From: Verrucomicrobiota bacterium
Lineage (GTDB): Bacteria > Verrucomicrobiota > Verrucomicrobiia > JABWAM01
DNA: 64,000 bases
Direction: 5' to 3'
Assembly (NCBI GenBank): GCA_023269615.1
Contig: JAHFSY010000018.1
Span: 1-64,000 of the forward strand
Positions 51,478 to 60,147 of this stretch are shown here, piece after piece. Both the position numbers and the translations under genes were made by a program. The first letter of the stretch is position 1. Each line of letters starts with the position of its first letter. Below the pieces are notes generated by a model. The model ran no database searches. It was not told the DNA's origin and was given only the letters and a program-made list of their open reading frames with translations.

Positions 51478-53667
51478 TTGACCACCGTGATTCGAAAATA
51501 TATTTCAAAGCTGATCGAGTATGCCCGGAAGCATCCTTACCGTGTGTGTGGACCGCTGGTTTTCGGAGGGCTCATCTTCGCGGCTCCAAGGTTCATCGCT
51601 CCCGTGTGGAAGGATGTGGAGCGCCTGGAGAACATCACGATTGACTGGCGGTTTCAAGCGCGGGCGCCATTCGACGAGAAGGCCGACGATTTGATCCTGG
51701 TGGGAATTGATGAGGATTCGCTCGCCAAGCTGGGGTCCTGGCCTTTTCCCCGCAGCGATCACGGGGACCTGGTTAAATTGCTCGCCCTGTCCAATCCATC
51801 GGTGGTTGCGTTCGACGTTTTCTTTCCCGAGGCGGATGTGAAGGATCCGACCAACGACAGCAATTTCTCCGAGGGCCTGGCGAGTTTTCCGAAGGTGATC
51901 ACCGGGGCGCAGAGTGACAGCACGATGACCAACCAGTTTCCGGGAATCGGGCCGACGAAACCCATACCGAACGTTCGTGGTGACATTCGAAGGTTGCAGG
52001 GCGGCGAGGGCGCGCTGTGGCCGATCAGCCTGATTGTCACCAACAGCTACATCGGGTTTGTGAATTGCGATCCGGATTCCAAGGATGGGATACGCCGCAC
52101 GATGCCGATGCTGGTGCGGAATCAGAAGCAGGTTTTTCCAAGCCTCACGTTGCAGACACTCCTTCTGCATTGGGATGTGAAGCCTGAACAGGTGGAGGCG
52201 GAACTTGGAAAGGAAATCCGCCTCCCCACGGCGCAAGGGATTGTGCGAATCCCCATCACGCCCTCGGGAAAACTCTACATCAATTACCGGGCCAAGGAGA
52301 GGTACCGTCTCATGGGCTATTTCGATCTCCTCGAGAATCTGATTGACCACCACATCAAGGACAAGCCGTGGCCACAGGGGTTTCCCTCGTTGAAGGGAAA
52401 GATCGTCATGATCGGGCAGACGCAGGTTGGGCTGTCGGATCTTGGGCCGACTCCCATCGAGGGGCAGTCGCCGCTGGTTCTCGCCCACCTCAATGTGTTG
52501 AACAACATTTTACGCGGAGACTACCTGACGGTGGTGCCACTGGAGCGGATTTTGCCTTTCTGGTTTGTGGTGGCATGGGGTTCGCTGATCTTGATGGGGC
52601 AGTCGCCGGCGAGGACGCACATTGCCGTGGCGGCGCTGATCATCGGGTGTTACGTCGTTGCGGCTTTTCTGCTGTTCGCGTGGAAAAGCATTCAGCTGCC
52701 CCTTTTCTGGCCGGTGGCCGGATTTTTCGGACTTCACGCCGGGGAGAACGTCATGATGCTGATGGATGAGCGCAAGGCCAAGGCGGAGATCAAGCAGATC
52801 TTCGGGTCTTTCGTTTCCCAGGGCATCATGGAGACGATTCTGAAGAATCCCATTGGCCTCGAGGGCGAGACCAAGGCGGTGACCGTCCTGTTCTCCGATC
52901 TGAGCGGTTTCACCTCGATGTGCGAAAGCTACGACCCGAAGGGGCTCGTCAAGCACTTGAACGAGTACTTCGAGAAAATGGTGCACGAGATCACCGTGAC
53001 GGGTGGCACGCTTCACAAGTTCATCGGGGACTCGGTGATGGCGGCGTGGGGCGACATTCTTCCGCATTCCCCGGAGGAGAACGCCACGAACGCCGTTCGC
53101 GCGTCGCTTGGCATGGGGCGGGAACTGGCGATCCTGAACACGAGATGGAAACTCGAGAAGCGCCCGACGCTGGGGATGGGGATCGGTTTGAATCACGGCA
53201 TGGTGATTGCGGGCTACATCGGGGCGGAACAGCGGAGGGAGTTCACCGTGATGGGTGACCCTGTGAATCTTGCCGCGCGACTTGAGGGTGTGGCCAAGCA
53301 ATTCAAGGTGGGGCTGGCTGTGAGCCAGTCGGTGCGGGACCTCATCGGTGACACCTTTGTGGTGCGGACGCTTGGATTGATCCAGGTGAAGGGCAAGAAG
53401 CAGGCGGTGCGGGTGTTCGAGGTCATGGGTGAACACGGGACCGGGGTGTCCACGGTTTACCCTCTGAAATGGATCGCGTTGTACGAAAAGGGATTCGAGG
53501 CGTATCTTGCGAGAAAATTCAAGGATGCCGAGGAATGCTTCAAGGAGACGTTGCGCGAGGCGCCGGAGGATTTCTGCAGCCAGGCCTACATTGAGGAGTG
53601 CGAGGAATATATCAAGGATCCGCCGCCCGAGGATTGGAACGGGGTGTATGTGATGAAAGGGAAGTAG
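51478..53667 (+). CDS. CHASE2-domain adenylate cyclase (class III)
   Basis: A 729-residue membrane protein. A CHASE2 sensor faces the periplasm (about 45-345, FQARAPFDEKADDLILVGID; LNVLNNILRGDYL). Three helices follow (FWFVVAWGSLILMGQ; HIAVAALIIGCYVVAAFLLF; PLFWPVAGFFG), then a class III cyclase domain (about 455-640). Both metal Asp residues are present (LFSDLSGFT; FIGDSVMAAWG), with the Lys/Asp pair that fits ATP (LHKFIGD; FTVMGDPVNLAARLE) and the Asn/Arg pair in NLAARLE. A short TPR-like tail ends it. No ATG is available near the start: TTG 51478 or GTG 51487. Confidence 0.93.
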   Translation: MTTVIRKYISKLIEYARKHPYRVCGPLVFGGLIFAAPRFIAPVWKDVERLENITIDWRFQARAPFDEKADDLILVGIDEDSLAKLGSWPFPRSDHGDLVKLLALSNPSVVAFDVFFPEADVKDPTNDSNFSEGLASFPKVITGAQSDSTMTNQFPGIGPTKPIPNVRGDIRRLQGGEGALWPISLIVTNSYIGFVNCDPDSKDGIRRTMPMLVRNQKQVFPSLTLQTLLLHWDVKPEQVEAELGKEIRLPTAQGIVRIPITPSGKLYINYRAKERYRLMGYFDLLENLIDHHIKDKPWPQGFPSLKGKIVMIGQTQVGLSDLGPTPIEGQSPLVLAHLNVLNNILRGDYLTVVPLERILPFWFVVAWGSLILMGQSPARTHIAVAALIIGCYVVAAFLLFAWKSIQLPLFWPVAGFFGLHAGENVMMLMDERKAKAEIKQIFGSFVSQGIMETILKNPIGLEGETKAVTVLFSDLSGFTSMCESYDPKGLVKHLNEYFEKMVHEITVTGGTLHKFIGDSVMAAWGDILPHSPEENATNAVRASLGMGRELAILNTRWKLEKRPTLGMGIGLNHGMVIAGYIGAEQRREFTVMGDPVNLAARLEGVAKQFKVGLAVSQSVRDLIGDTFVVRTLGLIQVKGKKQAVRVFEVMGEHGTGVSTVYPLKWIALYEKGFEAYLARKFKDAEECFKETLREAPEDFCSQAYIEECEEYIKDPPPEDWNGVYVMKGK

Positions 53668-53699
53668 GAGAATTGCGGAGTGCGGAGTGCGGAATGGGA
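53666..53699. repeat. Heptad tandem repeat, single array
   Basis: GAATTGC, GGAGTGC, GGAGTGC and GGAATGG at a 7-bp period, beginning at the stop codon of the cyclase gene. Confidence 0.8.
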
Positions 53700-53736
53700 G
53701 CATGGGGATGGATTCCGAACGGAGGGACGCGCTCCG

Positions 53737-53874
53737 GAGGCTGTCTCAGAACTCGCAAAAAGTTCTGAGACAGGGCGAAATCGACCATCCCAAATGCCTC
53801 GTAAAAAATTAAAATGCGTCATAACGTAAATACAAGCTTCGCTTTTTTTGAAACCGGAGTTCTGAGACGGCCTC
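53737..53874. repeat. MITE-like element with 17-bp inverted ends
   Basis: The left end, GAGGCTGTCTCAGAACT (53738-53753), and the right end, AGTTCTGAGACGGCCTC (about 53857-53873), are inverted with one mismatch. Next to the left end an inner copy, AGTTCTGAGACA (53761-53772), makes a perfect 12-bp hairpin with a 7-nt loop. The inside is AT-rich with no reading frame. It could also terminate the cyclase transcript. Confidence 0.75.
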
Positions 53875-53877
53875 TCC

Positions 53878-53949
53878 GTCGCGTCCATGGGCACGACGGA
53901 GCGTGCCCCTCCATTTTCGGAGGCCAAATTCTTGCGAATTCGGCTACGG
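53878..53949. repeat. Composite hairpin (GGGCACGACGGAGCGTGCCC) and half of a GTAGCC-family repeat
   Basis: GGGCAC-GACGGAGC-GTGCCC forms a stem, followed by CTTGCGAATTCGGCTACGG, the right half of the REP-like family. A related ACGGAGCGTGTCCCTCCG lies at 38910-38929. It ends where the FecR gene's stop codon lies (53950). Confidence 0.7.
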
Positions 53950-54537
53950 TTAGATCTTCTCGTCGGGCTTTTTGGCTGTGGCCTTTGCCTTCGCGGCTGG
54001 GGCGGTTTTGCGGGTGCCGACTTTGCCTTCCTTGACGGCGACATAGGTCTTTCCGTTTTCGACGGTGACGGCGTAGAAGGTTCCGCGGGCGGCGGCAGCG
54101 CCCTGGGGGGTTTTGATCACGAAATCGGTTTCGGTGTATTTTTTCTTGCCGTCTTTTGTACTATCCTTGCTGTTGATGAGGGCGCTGACGGTGCCGGATT
54201 TCAGCTCGATGTGGGCCTTGCGAGTGGGGATGGTTTCGCCCTGCTTCGTGTAAGCCATGTCCTCGAGCACCATCTGGGATTTGGGGCCAACGCGGATGGC
54301 GGCGCCCGGGACGAGGACGACGATCGCCTCGCTTTTGTCGCCTGTGCGGATGGTGGAGCCGATGGCGAGTTTTTGTCCCTTGGCCAGCGCGGCGAATGTT
54401 GTCGAGCCAGGCGCGGCAAATTCCACCGTACCCTGGACGGATTGGGTGGTTGCCTCGTTGGCGGCATGGAGAGCAGAAGAGAACGCGGCAAAAGCGGCCA
54501 CGGAGAGAATCAGGATTTTGGAAAAACGGGATATCAT
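53950..54537 (-). CDS. FecR-domain exported protein
   Basis: A 195-residue protein with a signal peptide (MISRFSKILILSVAAFAAFS). A FecR domain covers about 30-150 (AALAKGQKLAIGSTIRTGDK; AIVVLVPGAAIRVGPKSQMV; TDFVIKTPQGAAAARGTFYA). It ends in a Lys/Ala-rich tail. It lacks the membrane anchor and sigma-factor contacts of true FecR, so it is more likely a periplasmic or surface protein that works with the large exoprotein encoded 18 bp upstream on the same strand. Confidence 0.9.
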   Translation of the reverse strand: MISRFSKILILSVAAFAAFSSALHAANEATTQSVQGTVEFAAPGSTTFAALAKGQKLAIGSTIRTGDKSEAIVVLVPGAAIRVGPKSQMVLEDMAYTKQGETIPTRKAHIELKSGTVSALINSKDSTKDGKKKYTETDFVIKTPQGAAAARGTFYAVTVENGKTYVAVKEGKVGTRKTAPAAKAKATAKKPDEKI

Positions 54538-54555
54538 TGGGTGGAAATTGAAAGG

Positions 54556-57500
54556 TTACCAATCAATGCTTGTGATGGCGGATTGAAGGTCACCTTGAAC
54601 CTGGGGATCAAGGCCTTGTTGCAATGATTGGGGGATCTGGCCGCCGTCCAATGGGGTGGAGCCGCCCGAGTCCATGGACATCCCGGTGCCGGCTGGAACG
54701 CTGCCGTCGCCGGGAGCAGTGCCAATGGGTTCTGAGGAACCGGTGGGCTCCGTGGGGCCGGTGGCAGAACTATCGAAGCTGGATGCGCCAGCCAGGTTGC
54801 CATCGCCTGAAGAGCCGCCGGCGTCCGTGACTCCAGTGCCATCGGTGTTGCTTGCCAGTTGGACCGGCTCTTCGGAGTTGATGGCGTTGGGGTCCACAAT
54901 GGAAGAGCCGTCAATGGCGCCGATGGTCGTGCCGCCGGAATCGGTGGAGTCAGAGGTGGAGGCTGTTGGATCGGACGTGGCAGTCACGAAATCAGCAATG
55001 ACTTCAGGCGGGATAGGGGGTTCATCCGGGATGAGAAAGCCGGCATAGAGGAAGCCATCGCCGGTGTTGAGGGGTTGGGGAGCAGTGGGGTAGGAGACCA
55101 GGTTTTCCGTGAAGGTGGGCACGATCAAACCCGGGGAGTCGAGCGAGGGATCCACTGAGTAGATCAGAAATCGCCCGCCCCCGGTGCTGATGGGAACGCC
55201 CCCGGTGTTGTTGATGAAGCCGTTGCCCGTCACGAGGATCACGTCATTGCCCGCGCCCGAGGTGCCGATGTTTGCGCCAGGGTCGAGGATCAGGTCGCCC
55301 GAGGCGTAAATGACCACCGTGTTGGCGGTGCTGCCGCTGTTGATGTTACCCACAACATCGAGTGAACCGCTGTTCGAGAAACTGAAGGCCCCGCCGCGGG
55401 TCACATTGCCCAGCATCGCAACCGAGTTGCCGCCGGTCATATCGATCGCCCCGCCCGCGTTGAGGGTGAGGATGTTTGCGGAGACGCCGCCGGACTCGGT
55501 GATTGCGCCGCCCACGGTCAGGTCGTAAGCGCCTGCGACGCTGGAGGAAATCACCTGCACGGGCCCGATCACATTGATCGTGGCGTTGTTGGCGTTCACG
55601 CCGATGGAGCCGAATGAGTTTGCGCCGGCCAGAATGGTGTTATTGACGCCCGAATTGAAGGCCGCAGCGGCGCTGACGCTGAGGGCTCCACTCTGCGTGA
55701 TGGACCCGCCGCTGTTGGCAAGGAAGGATCCGGAAATGACGGACGGGCCGAGGTCCAGGGCTGTCAGCGAGTTGAGCGAGGTATCGCCACCATTAAGGGT
55801 CACACTTCCCATGAAGCAATTGCCGCCGTTATTGAGATTCATCGGGTTGCCGCCGGAATCAAACGCCGAAGTTCCGCTTACGATGAGGTAACCACCTTGA
55901 TTGATGGGTCCGTTGACCAGCACATTCAGGCTGCCGCCAATGAAAGAATCGTCGAACGTGATGCCGTTGACATCGTTCACCGAGGCATTGTTGGCATTGG
56001 GGAACGCGATGACGTTGAAGTCATTGGCCGGGTCGTTCAGGGTGACGTCGAAGCCCGAGCTGTCGAAGATGCTTGCGCCGCCGACCGTGAGAGTGCCGAT
56101 CTGGGTGATGGTTCCACCCGCGATCAAACTGAGGTTTCCCGTAACAGAGGACGTGTCAAGGGATAGCGCCCCGGAATTGTTGAGAGCCACGTCGCCTGCC
56201 AGGGAAAAGGCAACGGTGCCCGAGAAGCTGTTGGCGGGATCCATCAGGAACACCGCCGGTGCCGAAAAAATAGAAGGACCGGCAGTGATCGAGAGGGGTC
56301 CGCACTGGGTGATGAGCCCCCCCGCGGTGACGTTGAGCGCGCCTCCGATGGCGGAAGCTCCAAGGTCAATCCCGCTGGCAGCATTCAGCGTCACGTTGTT
56401 CGCACTGCCGATTTCCACAATGTTGAAATTGTTGAGGCTGTCGCCCATGACCACGTCGTATGTTGACGCGTCGAAATGCGCAATGCTCCCGATCGAGAGC
56501 GGACCGCTTTGGGTGATATTGCCGCCCGCGAGCACCGTCAGATTTCCCGAGACGAGGGATGGGTCGAGTTGCAGGTCGCTGACATCGCTCACCGCGATGT
56601 TCGCGCCGTTGAACGACGCGCTGATGAAGTCATTCGCGTTGCCAAGGGTGATGTCATTGCCGCCCGAGTCGAAAAAGGCACCGGGGCCGGAGACCGTGAT
56701 CGAACTGCTTTGGGTGATGGGGCCGTTCGCAGTCGCCCAGAGGGAACCGTAAACCGTCGTCCCTCCGAAATCCAAGGCGCCACTGGTGTTGAGCACGAGG
56801 TTGTTGCACTGGATGCCGTCCACAAAGGGGAGGCTGTTGCCCGGGTTGCCGAGGAGGATGTCATCCGACGATGAGGCATACAGGAAGGTGGTTCCGGCAA
56901 CGCTGATGGGGCCGCTCTGGGCGATCCCAAACCAACTGGACAGATCCAGGTCGCCCGAAATGGTTGAAGCGCCCAGGGTCAACGGCCCGCTGCTATCGAC
57001 CGTCACATTGAAGCCAGTGAGGGAAATTGACCCAAAGAAGTTGGACCCGTCACCCGCGATCAGGTAGATGTCATTCGATCCCGCATCAAACAAGCCGGTT
57101 CCACCGACATTGAGGGAGAGTCCTTCTCCGATGCCACCCGGGGCGGTCAGAATGAGGTTGTTGAATATCGTGCCCTCGATCCCGATATCATTGATATCAT
57201 TGATGGTGGCATTGTTGGCGGCATAGATGTCCACGTAATTGAAGTCGTTGCCCAGGTTCAGCAGGATGTCGTTGACCCCGGCGTCAAGCGTGGTCCCACC
57301 TGCGACATTCAAGGTTCCGCTCTGTGTGATGTTGCCGCCGCTGGTCACGTCCAACGATCCGCCGATGACCGTGCCCCCCAAAACGGTCGCCAGCGTGTTC
57401 ACGATATAAACATCGCCATCCGTTTGGCCTGTGACGGTCCCCGTGAATGCGTTTCCGGCATCGGTAAGATAGATGTCGTTGCCGACCAGGCCCGCGCCCA

Positions 57501-59763
57501 CCAGGGTGTTGCCACCGACGGTCAACGGACCGCTTTGGAACACATCCAGGCCCGCTCCAATGGTCAGGTTGCCCGTCACCGTGGACGTGCCCAGGTCCAC
57601 GAGACCGGCATCAATTGAAACATTGTTGCCAGTCAGGAACAGGGTGCCGAACGAGTCAGAGAAACCATTTAGAATGATATCGTTGGCTCCGGCGTTCAAG
57701 GTTGTGCTTCCGGCAACGAGGACGTCTTCAACCTGGCTGATCGTGCCGTTTGCCATCAGCTCGAAAGCGCCGGTTGAAGTGATGCCCGTGAGGCCTCCCA
57801 GCGCCGCGCCGCCGAGGACGATCCCGGAGCTTGGTGATTCCAGATAGATGCCGCCGCCGGTGGTGGTTGCAGCCGACACATTGGCCATCGCAACTCGCAA
57901 GGGATTGATTGTGTCGCCGATGGATCCGCCCAGTGAGGAGCTCACCTCAAAAGTTCCGGTATTGGCCGTGAGCAGGGAGGTGGGGCTTGCCCGATCGATT
58001 CCGCTGCCGGAGGTTGGGCCACCAATCGTCTGAAGCCAGATGTTCGCAGCGGTGATGTTGTCGAGAGTCATGCCGCCGCTGACGTTGTTGGCAAGCCCCA
58101 GGCCGTCGCCGATGACGATGTGAACATCGCCGGTGCCGGCGTCCAGCGTGGTTCCCAGGGACATCACGATCACGGCGCTGCCAACATCCCGCTCGGCATC
58201 AACCACGCCCGCAGGCACGCCCTGGTTGGCGAGGATCGTGAGGTTGCCGTTGTCCGTGGTGATGTCCGCGTTGATCAGGACGCTGCGGCCGGCCTGGAGG
58301 GTGAGATCCCCGCCATTGCCGCTGACGTTATTGACGTTGATCGCCGTGGTGACGGTGATGTCGTTGTTCGCCTGGAGTATGACGCTGGAGGGGCTGGAGA
58401 GAATGGTTTCAAGATTGGATGCCGAAATGGTGTAGTCCGTGGACGGGTTGGTTCCGAACGGGTCGGTCACAGGATCTGCTCCAGCCCCGGCGATCGTGAT
58501 GTTCTTGGGATCAAAAAGCACCGTGCCCGAGCGCCCATCCCGTCCCGTCAATACCGTGCCGCCAAAGTTCAGCGTGTTGCCTGATGAGACTTCCACGAAT
58601 CCGCCCGCGCCCGCATCGGCCCCCGGCCGCACCGAGATGTCGCCCAGCACCAGGTTGCCCTGGTCGGCCCACAGGATGACCGTGCCGCCGTCGCCCACTC
58701 CCGAGAAAACGCCGCCATCGGCGGTGATGATGGCGCCGCGAGCGACTGTAAGATTTTGTGCGTTGGAGAGTTCATCGACTGGAAGATTTTTTCCACCCTG
58801 GTACTCGCCGCCGATGCGGATGGTGCCGCCTTGCGTCGAGCCCGAGGCGTCCACACGTCCCGCAATGGCCACCGAGCGGCCCGTGACATTAATCGCGCCG
58901 CCGCTTCCGTCATGATTCTTCGCCTCGATGATCCCCGAGCTGCTCACATTTCCACCGACGGCCGAGAGGATGACGCGGCCATTTTTGTGGATTGCGCCAC
59001 TGGCGCGCACCATGCCGCTGTTGTTGACGGCCATGGCATAGAGGTTGCCGGTGGCCTTGAGTTCGGCCTGTGCAGCGCGGATGACGCCCGAGTTAATGAT
59101 TCCGGTGCCCGAGCCAGATGAGGCGGTCGCATCGCCAAGCTGGACCGTCAGGCGATCGGTTCCATCTGGCGCGAGATAGACCTCGTTTCCCGCGGCGAGC
59201 CCGACCACGCCGTTGTCAGCCGTGATGGTTCCAACGTTGTCCAGGTGGTGCGCGATCAGGAAAACATCGCCATCCGTAGCATGGATCACCCCGAGATTCT
59301 GGATGGAAGCCTGGGAAGGGCCGGAAAACTTCAAGCTCCCGCCCGCCAGAAACTCCTCGTTGGAGACGTCGAGAGTGGAGGCAATGAAGGAGCCGCAGTT
59401 GATCACCGCGCCGCCGCCGACGAGGATGCCATTGGGATTGATGAGAAACACCTGCCCGTTGGACTCGAGTGTTCCGAGAATCGAAGAAGGGTTGCCCGAG
59501 ATGACTCGGTTGAGGACGGCAGAGGAGGAGCTGGGCTGGATGAATCGCGTGAGCTCGCCTGAGCCGATTGAGAAATCCTGCCAGTTGATGATGGCACGGT
59601 CGCTCGTCGTGATCTGGAGCGTGGACCCGCTGCGGTCGAAGGATGCGGAGCCGGCTGCCACCTGTTCGCCCGTGGGATTGGCCCGAATAGGATAAACGAT
59701 CAGCATGGTCATCATCCAGGCGATGACCGCTTGAGAGCCGAGTGAGAATTTTCGCGATCGCAT
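54556..59763 (-). CDS. Two-partner secretion exoprotein (TpsA, filamentous haemagglutinin-like)
   Basis: A 1735-residue protein. A signal peptide is followed by the TPS domain (about 30-260: NPTGEQVAAGSASFDRSGST; SILGTLESNGQVFLINPNGI, with the NPNG-I motif of TPS substrates). After it comes a long beta-helix of about 45-residue repeats, as in GNITQSGTLNVAGGTTLDAG, running to about 1560. A low-complexity Ser/Thr/Gly/Pro tail ends in QVQGDLQSAITSIDW. It should be secreted by the TpsB protein at 62633 and act in adhesion or biofilm. It has a long upstream leader with a sigma-54 promoter at 59953. No RHS or toxin domain is seen. Confidence 0.93.
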   Translation of the reverse strand: MRSRKFSLGSQAVIAWMMTMLIVYPIRANPTGEQVAAGSASFDRSGSTLQITTSDRAIINWQDFSIGSGELTRFIQPSSSSAVLNRVISGNPSSILGTLESNGQVFLINPNGILVGGGAVINCGSFIASTLDVSNEEFLAGGSLKFSGPSQASIQNLGVIHATDGDVFLIAHHLDNVGTITADNGVVGLAAGNEVYLAPDGTDRLTVQLGDATASSGSGTGIINSGVIRAAQAELKATGNLYAMAVNNSGMVRASGAIHKNGRVILSAVGGNVSSSGIIEAKNHDGSGGAINVTGRSVAIAGRVDASGSTQGGTIRIGGEYQGGKNLPVDELSNAQNLTVARGAIITADGGVFSGVGDGGTVILWADQGNLVLGDISVRPGADAGAGGFVEVSSGNTLNFGGTVLTGRDGRSGTVLFDPKNITIAGAGADPVTDPFGTNPSTDYTISASNLETILSSPSSVILQANNDITVTTAINVNNVSGNGGDLTLQAGRSVLINADITTDNGNLTILANQGVPAGVVDAERDVGSAVIVMSLGTTLDAGTGDVHIVIGDGLGLANNVSGGMTLDNITAANIWLQTIGGPTSGSGIDRASPTSLLTANTGTFEVSSSLGGSIGDTINPLRVAMANVSAATTTGGGIYLESPSSGIVLGGAALGGLTGITSTGAFELMANGTISQVEDVLVAGSTTLNAGANDIILNGFSDSFGTLFLTGNNVSIDAGLVDLGTSTVTGNLTIGAGLDVFQSGPLTVGGNTLVGAGLVGNDIYLTDAGNAFTGTVTGQTDGDVYIVNTLATVLGGTVIGGSLDVTSGGNITQSGTLNVAGGTTLDAGVNDILLNLGNDFNYVDIYAANNATINDINDIGIEGTIFNNLILTAPGGIGEGLSLNVGGTGLFDAGSNDIYLIAGDGSNFFGSISLTGFNVTVDSSGPLTLGASTISGDLDLSSWFGIAQSGPISVAGTTFLYASSSDDILLGNPGNSLPFVDGIQCNNLVLNTSGALDFGGTTVYGSLWATANGPITQSSSITVSGPGAFFDSGGNDITLGNANDFISASFNGANIAVSDVSDLQLDPSLVSGNLTVLAGGNITQSGPLSIGSIAHFDASTYDVVMGDSLNNFNIVEIGSANNVTLNAASGIDLGASAIGGALNVTAGGLITQCGPLSITAGPSIFSAPAVFLMDPANSFSGTVAFSLAGDVALNNSGALSLDTSSVTGNLSLIAGGTITQIGTLTVGGASIFDSSGFDVTLNDPANDFNVIAFPNANNASVNDVNGITFDDSFIGGSLNVLVNGPINQGGYLIVSGTSAFDSGGNPMNLNNGGNCFMGSVTLNGGDTSLNSLTALDLGPSVISGSFLANSGGSITQSGALSVSAAAAFNSGVNNTILAGANSFGSIGVNANNATINVIGPVQVISSSVAGAYDLTVGGAITESGGVSANILTLNAGGAIDMTGGNSVAMLGNVTRGGAFSFSNSGSLDVVGNINSGSTANTVVIYASGDLILDPGANIGTSGAGNDVILVTGNGFINNTGGVPISTGGGRFLIYSVDPSLDSPGLIVPTFTENLVSYPTAPQPLNTGDGFLYAGFLIPDEPPIPPEVIADFVTATSDPTASTSDSTDSGGTTIGAIDGSSIVDPNAINSEEPVQLASNTDGTGVTDAGGSSGDGNLAGASSFDSSATGPTEPTGSSEPIGTAPGDGSVPAGTGMSMDSGGSTPLDGGQIPQSLQQGLDPQVQGDLQSAITSIDW

Positions 59764-59805
59764 GTGTTTTTTGCCTCTGACTATTCGGCAGAGGATGAAG
59801 TTGAT

Positions 59806-59916
59806 TCAATACCCCAAATCAGCGCAAAAATCAAGGAATAACGGCTGGGAAACCGGTTCGATCCATGGAGGACAAATCTCAAATATTCGCGCAACGGTTA
59901 AGAATATTGATTTCAT
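59806..59916 (-). CDS. Leader reading frame of 36 codons before the exoprotein gene
   Basis: The frame starts MKSIFLTVARIFEI and ends at TGA 59806, 42 bp before the exoprotein ATG. Its first 24 bp match the start of the 61874 gene (MKSLFFTVHELA), and the upstream 115 bp match too. It is either a leader peptide or the remnant left when the control region was duplicated. Whether it is translated is not known. Confidence 0.4.
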   Translation of the reverse strand: MKSIFLTVARIFEICPPWIEPVSQPLFLDFCADLGY

Positions 59917-59952
59917 GTATTGGTCGCTGATTTGATTGAGTTTCCATATCTT

Positions 59953-59968
59953 AGCAGTCGCCGTGCCA
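59953..59968 (-). promoter_or_regulatory. Sigma-54 promoter, copy A (before the exoprotein)
   Basis: Minus-strand sequence TGGCAC-GGCGA-CTGCT: the -24 GG and -12 GC are spaced exactly as in the sigma-54 consensus TGGCAC-N5-TTGC, with one mismatch. The start site would lie near 59942, about 26 bp before the 36-codon leader and 180 bp before the exoprotein start. Confidence 0.75.
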
Positions 59969-60010
59969 ACGCCCGATCCGTTGCGTTTTTGATTCAGATA
60001 AAGCCCCCAG

Positions 60011-60045
60011 GGAATGAAATGATTCTTTTGATCATATCAACAGGA
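60011..60045. promoter_or_regulatory. Candidate enhancer-binding site, copy A
   Basis: The palindrome TTGAT-CAT-ATCAA lies at 60028-60040, in a block GGAATGAAATGATTCTTTTG that is conserved in copy B (62351-62386). It lies about 90 bp upstream of the predicted start, where sigma-54 activators usually bind. Confidence 0.5.
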
Positions 60046-60074
60046 CATCGTTGTTAAAGATTTGATATTTTACC

Positions 60075-60140
60075 GGGGTCGCCTTGCTGATGGCCGGGCG
60101 CACCGCTGCGCAGCGGACGGCCCGGCGGTCCGTCCCTACC
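60075..60140. repeat. GC-rich hairpin after the sigma-54 activator gene
   Basis: GGCCGGGCGCACCGCTGCGC, then AGCGGACGGCCCGGCGGTCC. The inner stem is ACCGCTGCGCAGCGG and the outer stem GGCCGGGC/GCCCGGCG. It lies 3' of the activator gene and may be its terminator or another REP-type repeat. Confidence 0.55.
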
Positions 60141-60147
60141 TCGAAAT

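Noticed and set aside
3064..53699. Repeat arrays considered as CRISPR
   Set aside because: Units are 7 bp without spacers, repeats differ between loci and no cas gene is present.
54556..59763. Contact-dependent toxin in the exoprotein tail
   Set aside because: The C-terminus is low-complexity Ser/Gly/Pro sequence with no toxin-like domain or VENN-type motif, and no immunity gene follows.
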